From: Listeria swaminathanii | Lineage (GTDB): Bacteria; Bacillota; Bacilli; Lactobacillales; Listeriaceae | Assembly: GCF_014229645.1 (NCBI RefSeq) | Contig: NZ_JAATOD010000004.1 | Coordinates: forward strand, 62,001-126,000 | DNA length: 64,000 nt | Direction: 5' to 3' | Shown here: piece by piece, positions 50,028-60,556 of the stretch | How the letters are laid out: the number at the start of each line of letters is the position of its first letter | Numbering within the stretch: position 1 is the stretch's first letter | The notes under the pieces: model-generated | What the model saw: the letters and a program-made list of their open reading frames with translations, nothing else | Databases searched by the model: none | What the model was told of the DNA's origin: nothing | Position numbers and translations under genes: made by a program

Positions 50028-50687
50028 ATGGTAGTCAGAAAAATTTTTACGGAACAGTTAAACGACTTGCACCAACATCTAATGGAAATGGGAATGCTTG
50101 CGAATGAAGCAATTTTTAAGGCAGTGAAGTCACTCGTACACCGCGATACGGAGCTTGCCAAACAAGTTGTTGCAGAAGATAAAGCAATCAATAATATGGA
50201 GCTTTCACTGGAACAACGCTCTTTTGAATTAATCGCTTTGCAGCAACCAGTTGGCATGGATTTACGAAAAATTGTTACTGTGCTGAAAACAAGTTCTGAT
50301 TTAGAACGGATTGGCGACCACGCAGTAAGTATTGCCAAAACAGCTATTTTAATTGGTGAAAGTAAAGTTTTAAAGCCTATTCCTGAAATTCCGGAAATGG
50401 GCGAGATTGTCAAATCAATGCTACAAGACGTATTAAAAGCTTATCTAGCAGAAGATGATGTAGCTGCTCGTGAAATTGCCGCGCGCGATAATGAAGTTGA
50501 TAAACTTCATAAAATCGTCTATCAAAAATGTATTCATTTCATGCAAGAAGAGCCGGAACATATTGAAGACGTTTCGCAGTTACTGTTAGTTTCCCAGTAC
50601 ATCGAACGTATTGGTGATTACGTAACGAATGTGTGCGAATGGATTGTTTACTTGAAGAGCGGAGAAATTGAAGATTTAAATAGATAA
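50028..50687 (+). CDS. phoU: Phosphate-transport regulator PhoU
   Basis: A 219-residue helical protein of two three-helix bundles with the metal-binding repeats DLERIGDHAVSIA (first half) and YIERIGDYVTNVC (second half). PhoU signals Pst activity to PhoR and curbs uptake when phosphate is plentiful. It closes the pst operon and is followed by a strong terminator. Confidence 0.94.
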   Translation: MVVRKIFTEQLNDLHQHLMEMGMLANEAIFKAVKSLVHRDTELAKQVVAEDKAINNMELSLEQRSFELIALQQPVGMDLRKIVTVLKTSSDLERIGDHAVSIAKTAILIGESKVLKPIPEIPEMGEIVKSMLQDVLKAYLAEDDVAAREIAARDNEVDKLHKIVYQKCIHFMQEEPEHIEDVSQLLLVSQYIERIGDYVTNVCEWIVYLKSGEIEDLNR

Positions 50688-50693
50688 AAAAAA

Positions 50694-50733
50694 GCCCGAT
50701 TTCCTGCCTTTCAGGTTAATCGGGCCCTTTTTT
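50694..50733 (+). terminator. Terminator of the pst operon
   Basis: GCCCGATT (50694-50701) pairs with AATCGGGC (50718-50725), followed by CC and six T. Confidence 0.9.
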
Positions 50734-50890
50734 AGTGTGTTAGGCGGTTTAAATAACTTCTCAAATATTTAAAACCTTTTTTTATTATTCAGCTCTCCTT
50801 CCATATTGATAAAAAAATTATAGCATTTAATCAGTAAGAATCGACTTTTTGCTCATATTTAATCATTTTTAAGTAGACGTGTTATTAAAC

Positions 50891-50940
50891 TTGCGGAATC
50901 ATTCCTATTTAAGTATCATATGAGTATATGACCATATATG
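50891..50940 (+). promoter_or_regulatory. Promoter and operator of the ArsR/CzrA-type gene
   Basis: TTGCGG (50891-50896), a 17-base spacer and TATCAT (50914-50919) form the promoter. The perfect inverted repeat TATATG-AC-CATATA (50925-50938) lies over the likely transcript start. ArsR-family zinc repressors bind AT-rich dyads with a two-base centre, so self-repression is likely. Confidence 0.65.
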
Positions 50941-50959
50941 GAAAATGGAGTGATATTCA

Positions 50960-51265
50960 ATGGAAAACGCAAAACAACCATTAGATGAAGAAACGCTATT
51001 TAGTGTGACGCAAATTTTTAAGGCGCTTTCTGATCCAACGCGTGTACAAATATTAAATTTACTTCAGGATCGCGAATACTCTGTGAATGATATTGCACGG
51101 ACACTTGCGTTTAACCAGACAACAGTTTCGCATCAGTTGCGATTTTTAAAAAATTTAAGGCTTGTGAAATCGAGACGTGAAGGTACGACCATTTATTATA
51201 TGCAAGATGATAATCACGTATTAGAATTACTCACACAAGCAATCCGACATGTGCATCATCATTAA
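50960..51265 (+). CDS. ArsR-family zinc-responsive repressor (CzrA-like)
   Basis: A 101-residue winged-helix repressor. The recognition region is [22 protein letters not shown] split over helices 3-4 (about 42-63). The C-terminal helix carries D84, H86, H97 and H100, the same residues at the same numbers as the alpha-5 zinc/cobalt site of Staphylococcus aureus CzrA. There is no CXC metal site in helix 3, so arsenic or cadmium sensing is unlikely. The usual partner, a cation-diffusion efflux gene, is not adjacent; the next gene encodes a small membrane protein of unknown family. Confidence 0.87.
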   Translation: MENAKQPLDEETLFSVTQIFKALSDPTRVQILNLLQDREYSVNDIARTLAFNQTTVSHQLRFLKNLRLVKSRREGTTIYYMQDDNHVLELLTQAIRHVHHH

Positions 51266-51372
51266 TTGGGAACGCTCAGAAAACCTTTTTTAGGAATGAT
51301 GGGTGTTTTTTATCCCAAATAAACAGAGATTATGGTAAAGTAAGTAACAAATAAAAGCTTGGAGGAAGTATT

Positions 51373-51759
51373 TTGAAGAAATTATCACCAATGCAAAAGT
51401 TCATTGTTATTACTGGAATTATTGTGATGATTATTATTTCGATTTTGGCGGTCGTTTGGAATAGCAATCTTACAGTAGTCATCGGTTTATCCGTTGTTCA
51501 ATTTATTTTGATTCAATTGATTTGTTATGTCGGCATTTATTCGCATATGAAAGTTGGGACGGCGCGCGGGACCAAATTATTTAGCTGGGGAATATTGACG
51601 ACATTTTTGTTTTCAGCAATTATTTTCATTTTTGCTACAGATAACTTTAGAACATACTCAGCAGCAATGATTGCGTTAATTGGTTATTGCGCGGCGCTGA
51701 TGATGCGTGAAATCGAAAATACCAATCCAGCTAATAAAAAACAAAAACGTGAAGAATAA
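51373..51759 (+). CDS. Small membrane protein of unknown function
   Basis: I do not recognise this family. The 128-residue protein has four hydrophobic segments (about 11-30, 35-58, 73-93 and 98-113) and a basic C-terminus (NKKQKREE). It starts at TTG after GGAGGAAG. The HD-domain gene begins 21 bases later, so the two, and perhaps csbA, form a short operon. Confidence 0.75.
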   Translation: MKKLSPMQKFIVITGIIVMIIISILAVVWNSNLTVVIGLSVVQFILIQLICYVGIYSHMKVGTARGTKLFSWGILTTFLFSAIIFIFATDNFRTYSAAMIALIGYCAALMMREIENTNPANKKQKREE

Positions 51760-51780
51760 AACGAAGAATGGAGGGATAAT

Positions 51781-52428
51781 ATGGGAATTCATCAATATTT
51801 CCAAAGTTTATCAGATTTAGAAAACATTTATCGTTGCCCCGGAAAATTTAAATACCAAGAGCATTCGGTTGCAGAACACTCGTATAAAGTATCGTCCATT
51901 GCCCAATTTTTTGGTGCGGTAGAGGAAGAAGCTGGAAATGAAGTGAATTGGCGCGCACTATATGAAAAAGCGTTAAATCATGATTATTCAGAGCTTTTCA
52001 TCGGGGACATTAAAACGCCTGTGAAATACGCAACGACAGAACTGCGCGAAATGCTTTCAGAAGTAGAAGAAAGCATGACGAAAAACTTTATCGAGCGAGA
52101 AATTCCAGAAACTTTCCAACCAATTTATCGTCATTTGCTAAAAGAAGGCAAAGACAGTACGTTAGAAGGGAAAATCCTCGCTATTTCTGATAAAGTTGAT
52201 TTGTTATATGAATCCTTTGGCGAAATCCAAAAAGGAAATCCCGAGAATATTTTTGTGGAAATTTATAGTGAAGCACTTGCGACAATTTACCAGTACCGGG
52301 AAATGGCTAGTGTGAAGTACTTTTTAAAAGAAATCTTACCAGATATGCTTGCTGAAAAAGGCATCGAAAAAACAGAATTACCACAGTTAACGACGGAAAT
52401 AACGACAAAAGCATTGCGAGACGCTTAA
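51781..52428 (+). CDS. YfbR-like HD-domain hydrolase
   Basis: A 215-residue HD-superfamily protein. Metal ligands are likely in EHSVAEHSYKV (about 24-34), NHDYSE (about 67-72) and SDKVD (about 138-142). E. coli YfbR with this pattern is a 5'-nucleotidase for deoxynucleoside monophosphates; the substrate here is not known. It sits between the small membrane protein and csbA with short gaps. Confidence 0.82.
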   Translation: MGIHQYFQSLSDLENIYRCPGKFKYQEHSVAEHSYKVSSIAQFFGAVEEEAGNEVNWRALYEKALNHDYSELFIGDIKTPVKYATTELREMLSEVEESMTKNFIEREIPETFQPIYRHLLKEGKDSTLEGKILAISDKVDLLYESFGEIQKGNPENIFVEIYSEALATIYQYREMASVKYFLKEILPDMLAEKGIEKTELPQLTTEITTKALRDA

Positions 52429-52447
52429 AAAAGGGGAGGGAAGTAAG

Positions 52448-52687
52448 ATGGATCAAATTATATCTGCGCTTATTTTCCCTTGTCTGCTTGTTATTCTTTT
52501 TGCGAGAATCACTTATAATCGTTATGTGGCGCTGCTTTTGATGGTGATTTTGATTGCTGCATCCGCTAAGTTAGGGTATACTAATTCGCTTTGGCTCGTT
52601 GTGATTGATGCCTTTTCGATGACAATCGGTTTTGTGCTTGCGACTTATATGCTGCGCCGTTTGAAGAAAAGCGGTAGTGACTTTTAA
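52448..52687 (+). CDS. csbA: CsbA-family membrane protein
   Basis: A 79-residue protein with three hydrophobic segments and the DUF2198/CsbA pattern (FARITYNRYVALLLMVILIA). In Bacillus csbA is a SigB-controlled gene directly upstream of uvrBA, as here. No clear SigB promoter is visible in front of it. Function unknown. Confidence 0.85.
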   Translation: MDQIISALIFPCLLVILFARITYNRYVALLLMVILIAASAKLGYTNSLWLVVIDAFSMTIGFVLATYMLRRLKKSGSDF

Positions 52688-52734
52688 CAAGGCAAATATA
52701 TAGGTAGAACCGTGTAAAAGTGATAAAATAAAGA

Positions 52735-52764
52735 AAAGCGTAATCAACAGGTTGCGTTTTTTAT
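52735..52764 (+). terminator. Weak terminator after csbA
   Basis: AAAGCGTAA can pair with TTGCGTTTT, with two wobbles, followed by T residues. Confidence 0.5.
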
Positions 52765-52777
52765 TTTTCACCAAATA

Positions 52778-52823
52778 CGAAAATATGTTCGGTTTTTGCT
52801 AGGCTAATTAAAATATTTATGAT
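52778..52823 (+). promoter_or_regulatory. LexA (SOS) box and promoter of uvrBA
   Basis: CGAAAATATGTTCG (52778-52791) matches the Gram-positive SOS box CGAAC-N4-GTTCG with one mismatch. It directly precedes TTGCTA (52796-52801), a 16-base spacer and TATGAT (52818-52823). LexA bound there would block uvrBA until DNA damage. Confidence 0.75.
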
Positions 52824-52939
52824 AAAATAGAAACATTAACGGATCTGAAAAAAATCCGCTTTTTGCTTTGCTGGACATTTCACAAGTAAAGCTTTTCAGA
52901 TGCCAGAATCGGACCGATAATGAATAGGGGGAATCCGAG

Positions 52940-54916
52940 TTGAAGGATAAATTTGAGTTAGTTTCTAAGTATAGCCCACAAGGAGACCAACCTAGAGCAA
53001 TAGAACAATTAGTTGCGGGATTAAGAAAAGGCTTGAAACACCAAACTTTACTTGGTGCAACCGGTACAGGGAAAACTTTTACCGTATCCAACGTGATTCA
53101 AGAAGTAAATAAGCCAACACTTGTAATGGCTCATAATAAGACGCTAGCAGGTCAGCTGTATAGCGAATTTAAAGAGTTTTTTCCGAATAATGCTGTAGAA
53201 TATTTTGTCAGTTATTATGACTATTATCAACCAGAAGCCTATGTTCCACAAAGTGATACGTACATCGAGAAAGACGCCAGTATCAATGATGAAATCGACA
53301 AGCTTCGTCACTCGGCTACGGCCTCTCTTTTTGAACGTCGCGATGTCATTATTATCGCCAGTGTGTCGTGTATTTATGGCTTAGGTTCGCCAATTGAATA
53401 CGGAGAAATGCTCGTTTCGCTTCGTGTCGGTATGGAGATTAGTCGTGATGAATTACTGCGCAAATTAGTAGATATCCAATATGATCGAAATGATATAGAT
53501 TTCCAACGCGGCCGCTTCCGAGTTCGCGGTGACGTGGTCGAAATTTTCCCAGCATCAAGAGATGAACATTGTATGCGGATTGAATTTTTCGGCGATGAAA
53601 TTGAACGTATTAGAGAAGTAGATGCGCTAACTGGCGAAATTATCGGAGAAAGAGAACACGTCTCCATTTTCCCAGCGTCTCACTTTGTTACCAGACCAGA
53701 TATTATGAAAAAAGCAGTCGTTAATATAAAAGCAGAACTAGAAGACCGTCTCAAAGTATTGCGTGCGGACAATAAATTACTCGAAGCGCAACGACTGGAA
53801 CAACGGACGAATTATGATTTAGAAATGATGGAAGAAATGGGCTATTGCTCGGGTATTGAAAACTATTCCAGACATCTATCTCTTCGCCCAGCTGGAGTTA
53901 CGCCGTATACTTTACTGGACTATTTCCCAGATGATTTCCAAATGGTCATAGATGAGTCACACGTTACGATGCCGCAAATTCGCGGAATGTTCAACGGAGA
54001 CCAAGCCAGAAAACAAATGCTTGTCGATCACGGTTTTAGATTGCCAAGTGCTTTAGATAACCGACCACTTCGACTAGAAGAATTTGAGAAACATATCAAC
54101 CAAATCATGTTCATATCCGCCACACCAGGCCCATACGAACTAGAAAAAAACCCAGATGTCATCGAACAAATCATTCGACCAACTGGCTTGCTAGATCCGA
54201 TTGTAGAAATTCGCCCAATTCAAGGACAAATCGATGACTTAATGGATGAAATTAACGACCGTGTCGAGAAAAATGAACGCGTCTTAATTACAACGTTAAC
54301 GAAAAAAATGTCCGAGGATTTAACCAACTATCTCAAAGAAGCTGGCGTCAAGGTCCAATATCTACACTCAGAAGTAAAAACATTAGAACGAATTGAAATT
54401 ATTCGCGATTTACGACTTGGCGTGTATGACGTTATCGTCGGAATTAACTTGCTGCGTGAGGGAATCGATTTACCGGAAGTTTCATTGGTAGCAATTTTAG
54501 ATGCAGATAAAGAAGGTTTCCTACGTTCCGAACGGTCGCTCATTCAAACAATGGGACGTGCTGCGCGTAATGAAAATGGTCGAGTAATCATGTACGCAGA
54601 TAAAATGACTGACTCCATGCGCAATTCCATTGGCGAAACAGAACGTCGTCGTAAAATCCAAATCGAATATAATGAAAAACATGGAATTACACCAAAAACA
54701 ATCAAAAAAGAAATTCGTGGTATCATCGCAGCAACTTCTGCCGCAGATGAAAGAGAAGCAGTGAAGCAACATGATTTAAGTAAGATGTCTAAGAAAGAAC
54801 GCGATGTATTCATTGAAGGTATGGAACATGAAATGAAAGAAGCAGCTAAAGCACTTGATTTCGAACGTGCTGCTGAACTTCGTGATGCTTTACTGGAAAT
54901 AAAAGCGGAAGGATGA
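52940..54916 (+). CDS. uvrB: Excinuclease ABC subunit B
   Basis: UvrB verifies damage and loads the UvrC nuclease in nucleotide excision repair. The 658-residue protein has Walker A GATGTGKT with K45, the beta-hairpin region [20 protein letters not shown] in pieces around residue 92-110, helicase motifs DESHV and QTMGRAARN, and a C-terminal UVR domain (about 620-655) for UvrC. It starts at TTG after TAGGGGGAA. uvrA follows after seven bases. Confidence 0.97.
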   Translation: MKDKFELVSKYSPQGDQPRAIEQLVAGLRKGLKHQTLLGATGTGKTFTVSNVIQEVNKPTLVMAHNKTLAGQLYSEFKEFFPNNAVEYFVSYYDYYQPEAYVPQSDTYIEKDASINDEIDKLRHSATASLFERRDVIIIASVSCIYGLGSPIEYGEMLVSLRVGMEISRDELLRKLVDIQYDRNDIDFQRGRFRVRGDVVEIFPASRDEHCMRIEFFGDEIERIREVDALTGEIIGEREHVSIFPASHFVTRPDIMKKAVVNIKAELEDRLKVLRADNKLLEAQRLEQRTNYDLEMMEEMGYCSGIENYSRHLSLRPAGVTPYTLLDYFPDDFQMVIDESHVTMPQIRGMFNGDQARKQMLVDHGFRLPSALDNRPLRLEEFEKHINQIMFISATPGPYELEKNPDVIEQIIRPTGLLDPIVEIRPIQGQIDDLMDEINDRVEKNERVLITTLTKKMSEDLTNYLKEAGVKVQYLHSEVKTLERIEIIRDLRLGVYDVIVGINLLREGIDLPEVSLVAILDADKEGFLRSERSLIQTMGRAARNENGRVIMYADKMTDSMRNSIGETERRRKIQIEYNEKHGITPKTIKKEIRGIIAATSAADEREAVKQHDLSKMSKKERDVFIEGMEHEMKEAAKALDFERAAELRDALLEIKAEG

Positions 54917-54923
54917 AGCGAAA

Positions 54924-57794
54924 TTGGATAAAGAGAAAATAGTAATTCAGGGTGCAAGAGCCCATAACTTAAAAAACATTGATGTAGAGATTCCTAGAGA
55001 TAAGTTAGTAGTTATGACTGGCCTTTCAGGTTCAGGTAAATCTTCGCTGGCTTTCGATACAATTTATGCAGAGGGACAAAGACGTTACGTCGAGTCTTTA
55101 TCCGCATATGCACGCCAATTTTTAGGACAAATGGATAAACCAGATGTAGACTTAATTGAAGGATTAAGCCCGGCTATTTCCATTGACCAAAAAACAACAA
55201 GTCGTAATCCACGTTCTACAGTGGGTACCGTTACGGAAATCCACGACTATTTACGCTTGCTTTATGCTCGAGTGGGGCACCCGGTTTGTCCTAATCACGG
55301 CATCGAAATCACTTCGCAAACAATTGAGCAGATGGTAGATCGTGTCCTAGAATACCCAGAAAAAACTCGCATTCAAATAATGGCACCAATCGTTTCTGGT
55401 AAAAAAGGTACGCATAAGAAAACCATCGAAGAAATCAAAAAAGAAGGTTACGTACGAATTCGCGTTGACGGCGAAATTTACGACATCAACGACGAAATCG
55501 AAATCGAGAAAAACAAAAAGCATTCCATCGAAATCATTATTGACCGTATTGTGATTAAAGAAGGCATCAATACGCGTCTATATGATTCTATTGAAGCGGC
55601 ACTTCGCTTAGCAGATGGTTATGCAGTTGTTGATATAATGGGAGATAAAGAATTACTATTTAGTGAGCATTATGCTTGTCCATATTGCGGCTTTTCCGTT
55701 GGCGAATTAGAACCAAGAATGTTCTCTTTCAATAGCCCGTTTGGCGCTTGCCCAACATGTGATGGACTTGGAACAAAACTAGAAGTAGACGTAGACACCG
55801 TTATTCCAGACAGAAGCCTATCACTAAACGAAGGCGCAATTATTCCTTGGCGCCCAATCAGCTCGCAATATTATCCGCAAATGTTAGCTTCCGCCTGCAA
55901 AGAATTCGGAATCGACATGGATACGCCACTTGAAAAACTAACTAAAGAAGAATTAGACATCATTTTAAATGGTTCAAAAGACAAAGAATTCTACTTTGAA
56001 TATAAAAATGATTTTGGAATGACGCGCGAAACATGGATACCTTTTGAAGGAATACTACCAAATATCGAACGCCGTTATCGTGAAACAAATTCCGATTTCA
56101 CTCGCGATCAAATGGCGCAATATATGACGGATTTACCATGCCCATCATGTAAAGGTTACCGTCTTAAAGAAGAAACTCTTTCCGTTAAAGTAAACGACCA
56201 TCACATTGGTCAAATCAGTGAGTTTTCTATTAATGAAGCACTTGCTTTCTTTGACTGCCTTGAACTTTCTGAAAAAGAAACACAAATTGCAGCTCCAATA
56301 TTCAAAGAAGTACGCGCGCGACTTGGCTTCTTAAAAAACGTTGGACTCGACTATCTAACAATGAGCCGAGCAGCTGGAACGCTATCCGGTGGTGAAGCAC
56401 AACGAATTCGACTAGCTACCCAAATCGGCTCCAGGCTGACAGGTGTACTTTATATCCTTGATGAGCCTTCTATCGGATTGCATCAGCGCGATAATGACCG
56501 TTTAATCAGCACACTTCAAAGTATGCGCGACATCGGAAATACACTCATTGTCGTTGAACACGATGAAGATACAATGATGGCCGCGGATTACCTTATTGAC
56601 ATTGGTCCGGGCGCTGGCGAGCATGGTGGACGAATTGTCGCTGCTGGAACCCCGGAAGAAGTGGCTAATAATAAAAACTCGATTACTGGTGACTATCTTT
56701 CAGGCAAAAAATTCATTCCCGTTCCTGCTAAACGTAGAAAAGGCAATGGCTTGGAGTTAGAAATCATTGGAGCTAAAGCAAACAATCTAAAAAACGTAAA
56801 CGTAAAAATCCCACTAGCTACTTTTTCATGTGTGACAGGAGTCTCTGGTTCCGGAAAAAGCTCACTCGTGAATGAAGTACTACGAAAAGCGTTAGCGAAA
56901 AAATTAAATAGAAACCACGCAAAACCAGGTGAACATAAAGAAATAAAAGGTATTGAAAATCTAGAAAAAATCATCAACATCGACCAATCGCCAATTGGAA
57001 GAACGCCAAGATCCAATCCAGCAACTTATACAGGCGCTTTCGACGATATCCGTGATCTTTTTGCCAGCACTAACGAAGCAAAAGTGCGTGGCTATAAAAA
57101 AGGCCGTTTTAGCTTCAACGTAAAAGGTGGTCGTTGTGAAGCATGTAAAGGCGACGGAATCATCAAAATCGAAATGCATTTCTTACCAGATGTATACGTT
57201 CCATGTGAAGTATGTCATGGAAAACGATATAACGGCGAAACATTAGATATTCGCTACAAAGGTAAAAATATCGCAGAAGTATTAGAAATGACAGTAGAAG
57301 AAGGACTGGAATACTTCACAAACCAACCAAGAATTGCGCGTAAACTCCAAACAATTGTAGATGTAGGCCTTGGCTATATTCGACTGGGACAACCCGCAAC
57401 AACGCTTTCCGGTGGGGAAGCGCAGCGTGTCAAATTAGCCTCAGAGCTCCACAAACGTAGTAACGGTAAATCATTCTACATTCTTGATGAACCAACTACA
57501 GGACTTCACGCAGATGATATTGGTCGTTTACTAAAAGTTTTACAAAGACTTGTAGAAGAAAATGGCGACACGGTGCTTGTCATCGAGCATAATTTAGATG
57601 TCATCAAACAAGCCGATTACTTGATAGATTTAGGTCCAGAAGGCGGCGATGGCGGTGGCCAAATTATCGCAACCGGTACGCCAGAAAAAATCGCTCGTTC
57701 TAAAAAATCCTACACAGGCAAATACTTAAAACCAATTTTAGAACGTGATAAAGAACGAACCGAAGAACGCATTGCAACAGCTAAGAAAAAATAA
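54924..57794 (+). CDS. uvrA: Excinuclease ABC subunit A
   Basis: The damage-scanning dimeric ATPase, 956 residues, has two ABC modules: Walker [10 protein letters not shown] (about 32-40) with signature [12 protein letters not shown], and GVSGSGKSS with [12 protein letters not shown]. Zinc sites are [16 protein letters not shown] plus CPTC (first) and CEACKGDG plus CEVCHG (second). The start is TTG. It is translated with uvrB from the SOS-type promoter and ends at a strong terminator. Confidence 0.97.
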   Translation: MDKEKIVIQGARAHNLKNIDVEIPRDKLVVMTGLSGSGKSSLAFDTIYAEGQRRYVESLSAYARQFLGQMDKPDVDLIEGLSPAISIDQKTTSRNPRSTVGTVTEIHDYLRLLYARVGHPVCPNHGIEITSQTIEQMVDRVLEYPEKTRIQIMAPIVSGKKGTHKKTIEEIKKEGYVRIRVDGEIYDINDEIEIEKNKKHSIEIIIDRIVIKEGINTRLYDSIEAALRLADGYAVVDIMGDKELLFSEHYACPYCGFSVGELEPRMFSFNSPFGACPTCDGLGTKLEVDVDTVIPDRSLSLNEGAIIPWRPISSQYYPQMLASACKEFGIDMDTPLEKLTKEELDIILNGSKDKEFYFEYKNDFGMTRETWIPFEGILPNIERRYRETNSDFTRDQMAQYMTDLPCPSCKGYRLKEETLSVKVNDHHIGQISEFSINEALAFFDCLELSEKETQIAAPIFKEVRARLGFLKNVGLDYLTMSRAAGTLSGGEAQRIRLATQIGSRLTGVLYILDEPSIGLHQRDNDRLISTLQSMRDIGNTLIVVEHDEDTMMAADYLIDIGPGAGEHGGRIVAAGTPEEVANNKNSITGDYLSGKKFIPVPAKRRKGNGLELEIIGAKANNLKNVNVKIPLATFSCVTGVSGSGKSSLVNEVLRKALAKKLNRNHAKPGEHKEIKGIENLEKIINIDQSPIGRTPRSNPATYTGAFDDIRDLFASTNEAKVRGYKKGRFSFNVKGGRCEACKGDGIIKIEMHFLPDVYVPCEVCHGKRYNGETLDIRYKGKNIAEVLEMTVEEGLEYFTNQPRIARKLQTIVDVGLGYIRLGQPATTLSGGEAQRVKLASELHKRSNGKSFYILDEPTTGLHADDIGRLLKVLQRLVEENGDTVLVIEHNLDVIKQADYLIDLGPEGGDGGGQIIATGTPEKIARSKKSYTGKYLKPILERDKERTEERIATAKKK

Positions 57795-57797
57795 TCA

Positions 57798-57837
57798 AAA
57801 TCCCGCTTATTAAAAATATAAGCGGGATTTTTTTATA
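57798..57837 (+). terminator. Terminator after uvrA
   Basis: AAATCCCGCTTAT (57798-57810) pairs perfectly with ATAAGCGGGATTT (57818-57830), then seven T. Confidence 0.94.
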
Positions 57838-57890
57838 GTGCCTAAGCCCAAACCACCCAAAGTCCAAACAAATAATCATCCTCTGGTTGT

Positions 57891-57919
57891 ATGACAGAAA
57901 TTATTTTTTCCTTCATAAT
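57891..57919 (+). promoter_or_regulatory. Promoter of the yvlB-like operon
   Basis: ATGACA (57891-57896), a 17-base spacer and CATAAT (57914-57919). In Listeria this operon is reported to be in the LiaR envelope-stress regulon; I could not mark a LiaR box with confidence. Confidence 0.55.
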
Positions 57920-58003
57920 AGAGACATAGTTAAAACAGATATATCACTTGCATGTGAAAGCAAGCCTAAAATAGTTTAGCCTAAATTATAGGAGGAAATG
58001 AAA

Positions 58004-59254
58004 ATGGAAAATGAACGCAAACGTATTCTCGAATTAGTGAAACAAGGTATTATTTCTACAGAAGAAGCCCTTACTCTACTTGAAAATATTTCCAAAAAAG
58101 AAGGTAAAACAGCAGCCAAAGAAAATATTCGCCGTTCTGCAGCTCCGAAAGAAGAAAAATTCGAAGAGCAAGAAGAACCTGCGTATGATTATAGTAAAGG
58201 CTGGAACAATGAAGGAAATCCTTATACTGCTCCAAAAAACCGCAAAAGACGCCCTGAACCAAATCCAGAAAATCGTGAAGGACGCGATGAAGACAACGAA
58301 AAAGCTTCCAAAGATCGTGAAGAGTCCATGCGCAACATGGTGAATGATTTATCCCAAGCGGGTGAAAAAATTGGTTCTTTCCTAAACAATGCGTTTAAAC
58401 AAGTGAAAGATATGCCGTTCCCGTTCTTAACATCAACAAAAATTGAACGCGATTTCGTTTACCATGACACAACACTTTCTATTTTAGAATTTGAAATTGC
58501 TAATGGGAACATTGAATTTAAACCATCCGATTCAAACGATATTAAAGTCCACGCGATGATTAAACTATTCAAAGAATATCCAGAAGATGAAGCACTTAAA
58601 GTCTTCTTTGATAAAACAACTTTACGTGTAGATGAAGAAACATTGCGTTTTGAGTCCACATCGAAACAAATCGTTACTAACCTAACTGTATACTTGCCAC
58701 GTCGTGAGTATGATTATGTTTCTGTTAAAATGTTGAATGGTAATTTCCATCTAGATGAATTATCTGGTCGTGATTTATTTGTTAAAACAACTAATGGTAA
58801 TATCAGCCTAGGCACATTAAATGCCACTTTAGCTGAAATTGAATCTATTAATGGTAACGTTCGTATCCAAAATGGTGAAATTCGTGATATTTCCCTTAAA
58901 ACATTCAATGGTAACGTAGCGGCCAAAGGGAACTACTACTCCACTAATTTGCAAACTAAAAATGGTAATGTCAATTATCAATTAACTGGAAACGAAGCCA
59001 CTTTCTTAAAAGCAAAAACTGGTGCAGGAAATATCGAAGTAATCGTACCAGCGGCAATTGGTGTAGATGGTCGTTTCCATACAAACCTTGGTAAATTATT
59101 GTTAGATTTAAAAGATGCAGAAATCCTTGAATCTAAAACAGAATCTGTAAGTAAATCAATTGTTTTCACTAAATTGCCTGATGCGGCTGATTCTTCCTTG
59201 AAAATCGAAGCAGAAGCAACAACTGGTTCCGTAAAAATTCGCGATGTAAAATAA
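58004..59254 (+). CDS. yvlB: DUF4097 cell-envelope-stress protein (YvlB-like)
   Basis: A 416-residue protein with an N-terminal SHOCT-like helix pair (ERKRILELVKQGIISTEEALTLLENI), a charged low-complexity stretch (about 40-125) and a C-terminal DUF4097 beta-repeat domain with recurring NGN turns (MLNGNFHLDEL, TTNGNISLGTL, SINGNVRIQ, TFNGNVAAKG, TKNGNVNYQL). ATG 58004 is preferred over 57998 because of spacing to GGAGG. It is first in an operon resembling Bacillus yvlABCD, linked to antibiotic and envelope stress. The biochemical role is unknown. Confidence 0.85.
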   Translation: MENERKRILELVKQGIISTEEALTLLENISKKEGKTAAKENIRRSAAPKEEKFEEQEEPAYDYSKGWNNEGNPYTAPKNRKRRPEPNPENREGRDEDNEKASKDREESMRNMVNDLSQAGEKIGSFLNNAFKQVKDMPFPFLTSTKIERDFVYHDTTLSILEFEIANGNIEFKPSDSNDIKVHAMIKLFKEYPEDEALKVFFDKTTLRVDEETLRFESTSKQIVTNLTVYLPRREYDYVSVKMLNGNFHLDELSGRDLFVKTTNGNISLGTLNATLAEIESINGNVRIQNGEIRDISLKTFNGNVAAKGNYYSTNLQTKNGNVNYQLTGNEATFLKAKTGAGNIEVIVPAAIGVDGRFHTNLGKLLLDLKDAEILESKTESVSKSIVFTKLPDAADSSLKIEAEATTGSVKIRDVK

Positions 59255-59260
59255 TCAACT

Positions 59261-59293
59261 AAAATCTAGCGCCGTGTATGCGCGCTAGATTTT
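59261..59293 (+). terminator. Strong intercistronic hairpin after yvlB
   Basis: AAAATCTAGCGC (59261-59272) pairs perfectly with GCGCTAGATTTT (59282-59293). The T run is only four bases, so readthrough into the next gene is expected; it may adjust the ratio of products. Confidence 0.65.
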
Positions 59294-59321
59294 ACATAGA
59301 AATAAGAAAGGAAGAGCTAGC

Positions 59322-60533
59322 ATGGATAAAAAATTAAGAAGATCAAGAGTGGACCGGAAAGTCGGCGGTGTGTTTGGCGGACTGGCTGAGTTTCTAGGAA
59401 TAGATGCCACACTTCTGCGACTTATTTATATCATCATCACGATTGTTACGATGAAAACCGGTATTGCGATTATCGCTTATATAGTTGCCTTGTTTGTAAT
59501 TCCTTCTTCTGATACAAGTAATGAGGAAGTACTCGAACGGCACCGTCGCCGCGTGGAAGAAAAAAGAAATCGTCACACTGAGCGTAATGAAGCTAGGCAG
59601 GAAGTGAGAGAAGCGATGAGAAATAGTCATCATCACAGAAGACAAAGATCAGAAAGAGCTGAGCCGATTCACCACGGTGCAAGGAAAAAAGAAGCTCGTC
59701 CTCGTCCAGTACGAGAATTCAATTTTGATAGCGCGACTTTCCGCTCATTTACAATTAGAGTAGCGACTGGGGATGTTATTATTCGTTCTTGGGACAAAGA
59801 GGAAATGAAACTCCGCGCAGTACTAGCTGTACATGAAAAAGCGCGTTCAATTCGTCAATTAAGCGAAGAGAAACTATGGGATTACTTCTTTAGCCAAACA
59901 ATGCTAGATATTTCCCCAGACAGCTTCACTTTTGAATCAAAAAATGAATTGTTAAAAACGGATCTAGTTATTACAATTCCAAAACGTTTATATGAACAAG
60001 TAAAAATTCAATTACTAAATGGTAATTTGAAATATGATGATACTGCTGCAGAAGATGCAATTATTAAAACGCGTCACGGTGATATTCGTTCATCCGGAGC
60101 TAGCGGGAAATTCCTTAGCACCGAATCAGCAGATGGAGAAATTTTCTTTAAACGTAGCACGGTCGAAAATGTAGATATGTCTACAGCTAAAGGTGATATT
60201 TCCCTTCAAGGTAACTTCCTTACAACAATTGCTAAAGCAGCACAAGGAGATGTTGAATATATTCTTGAGAACGATACATCTTCAGCGGCTGACCTAGATG
60301 CACCAAATGGCGATATTCGAATTCAAATTCCGCCAACGTGGAATGTCGATGGAACACTTGGAACGAAAAAAGAAAAAATCTATTTTGACTTAAAAAATGC
60401 AAAAATTTGGGATGATGCAGAAAGAACTTTTGTTTTCACTCAAAATGCCGAAGAAATAAGCATGGCGACACTTCAAGCAAAAGTAGGCAATGGCATTATC
60501 AAGATTTCTGAACTCGAAACAAAAAACGTTTAA
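59322..60533 (+). CDS. PspC domain fused to DUF4097 domain
   Basis: A 403-residue protein. The N-terminus (about 1-65) is a PspC domain with GGVFGGLAEFLGIDATLLRLIY and a hydrophobic segment; then a very basic His/Arg-rich stretch (about 70-125), then a DUF4097 domain (about 135-400) with NGNLKYD, RHGDIRSSG, ADGEIFFK and AKGDISLQG turns. It thus joins in one chain the two functions carried by its neighbours (DUF4097 upstream, PspC downstream). Probably membrane-anchored with the beta-repeat domain displayed; side of membrane uncertain. Confidence 0.85.
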   Translation: MDKKLRRSRVDRKVGGVFGGLAEFLGIDATLLRLIYIIITIVTMKTGIAIIAYIVALFVIPSSDTSNEEVLERHRRRVEEKRNRHTERNEARQEVREAMRNSHHHRRQRSERAEPIHHGARKKEARPRPVREFNFDSATFRSFTIRVATGDVIIRSWDKEEMKLRAVLAVHEKARSIRQLSEEKLWDYFFSQTMLDISPDSFTFESKNELLKTDLVITIPKRLYEQVKIQLLNGNLKYDDTAAEDAIIKTRHGDIRSSGASGKFLSTESADGEIFFKRSTVENVDMSTAKGDISLQGNFLTTIAKAAQGDVEYILENDTSSAADLDAPNGDIRIQIPPTWNVDGTLGTKKEKIYFDLKNAKIWDDAERTFVFTQNAEEISMATLQAKVGNGIIKISELETKNV

Positions 60534-60556
60534 TAAAATGAAAGGAAGGGAAAACA

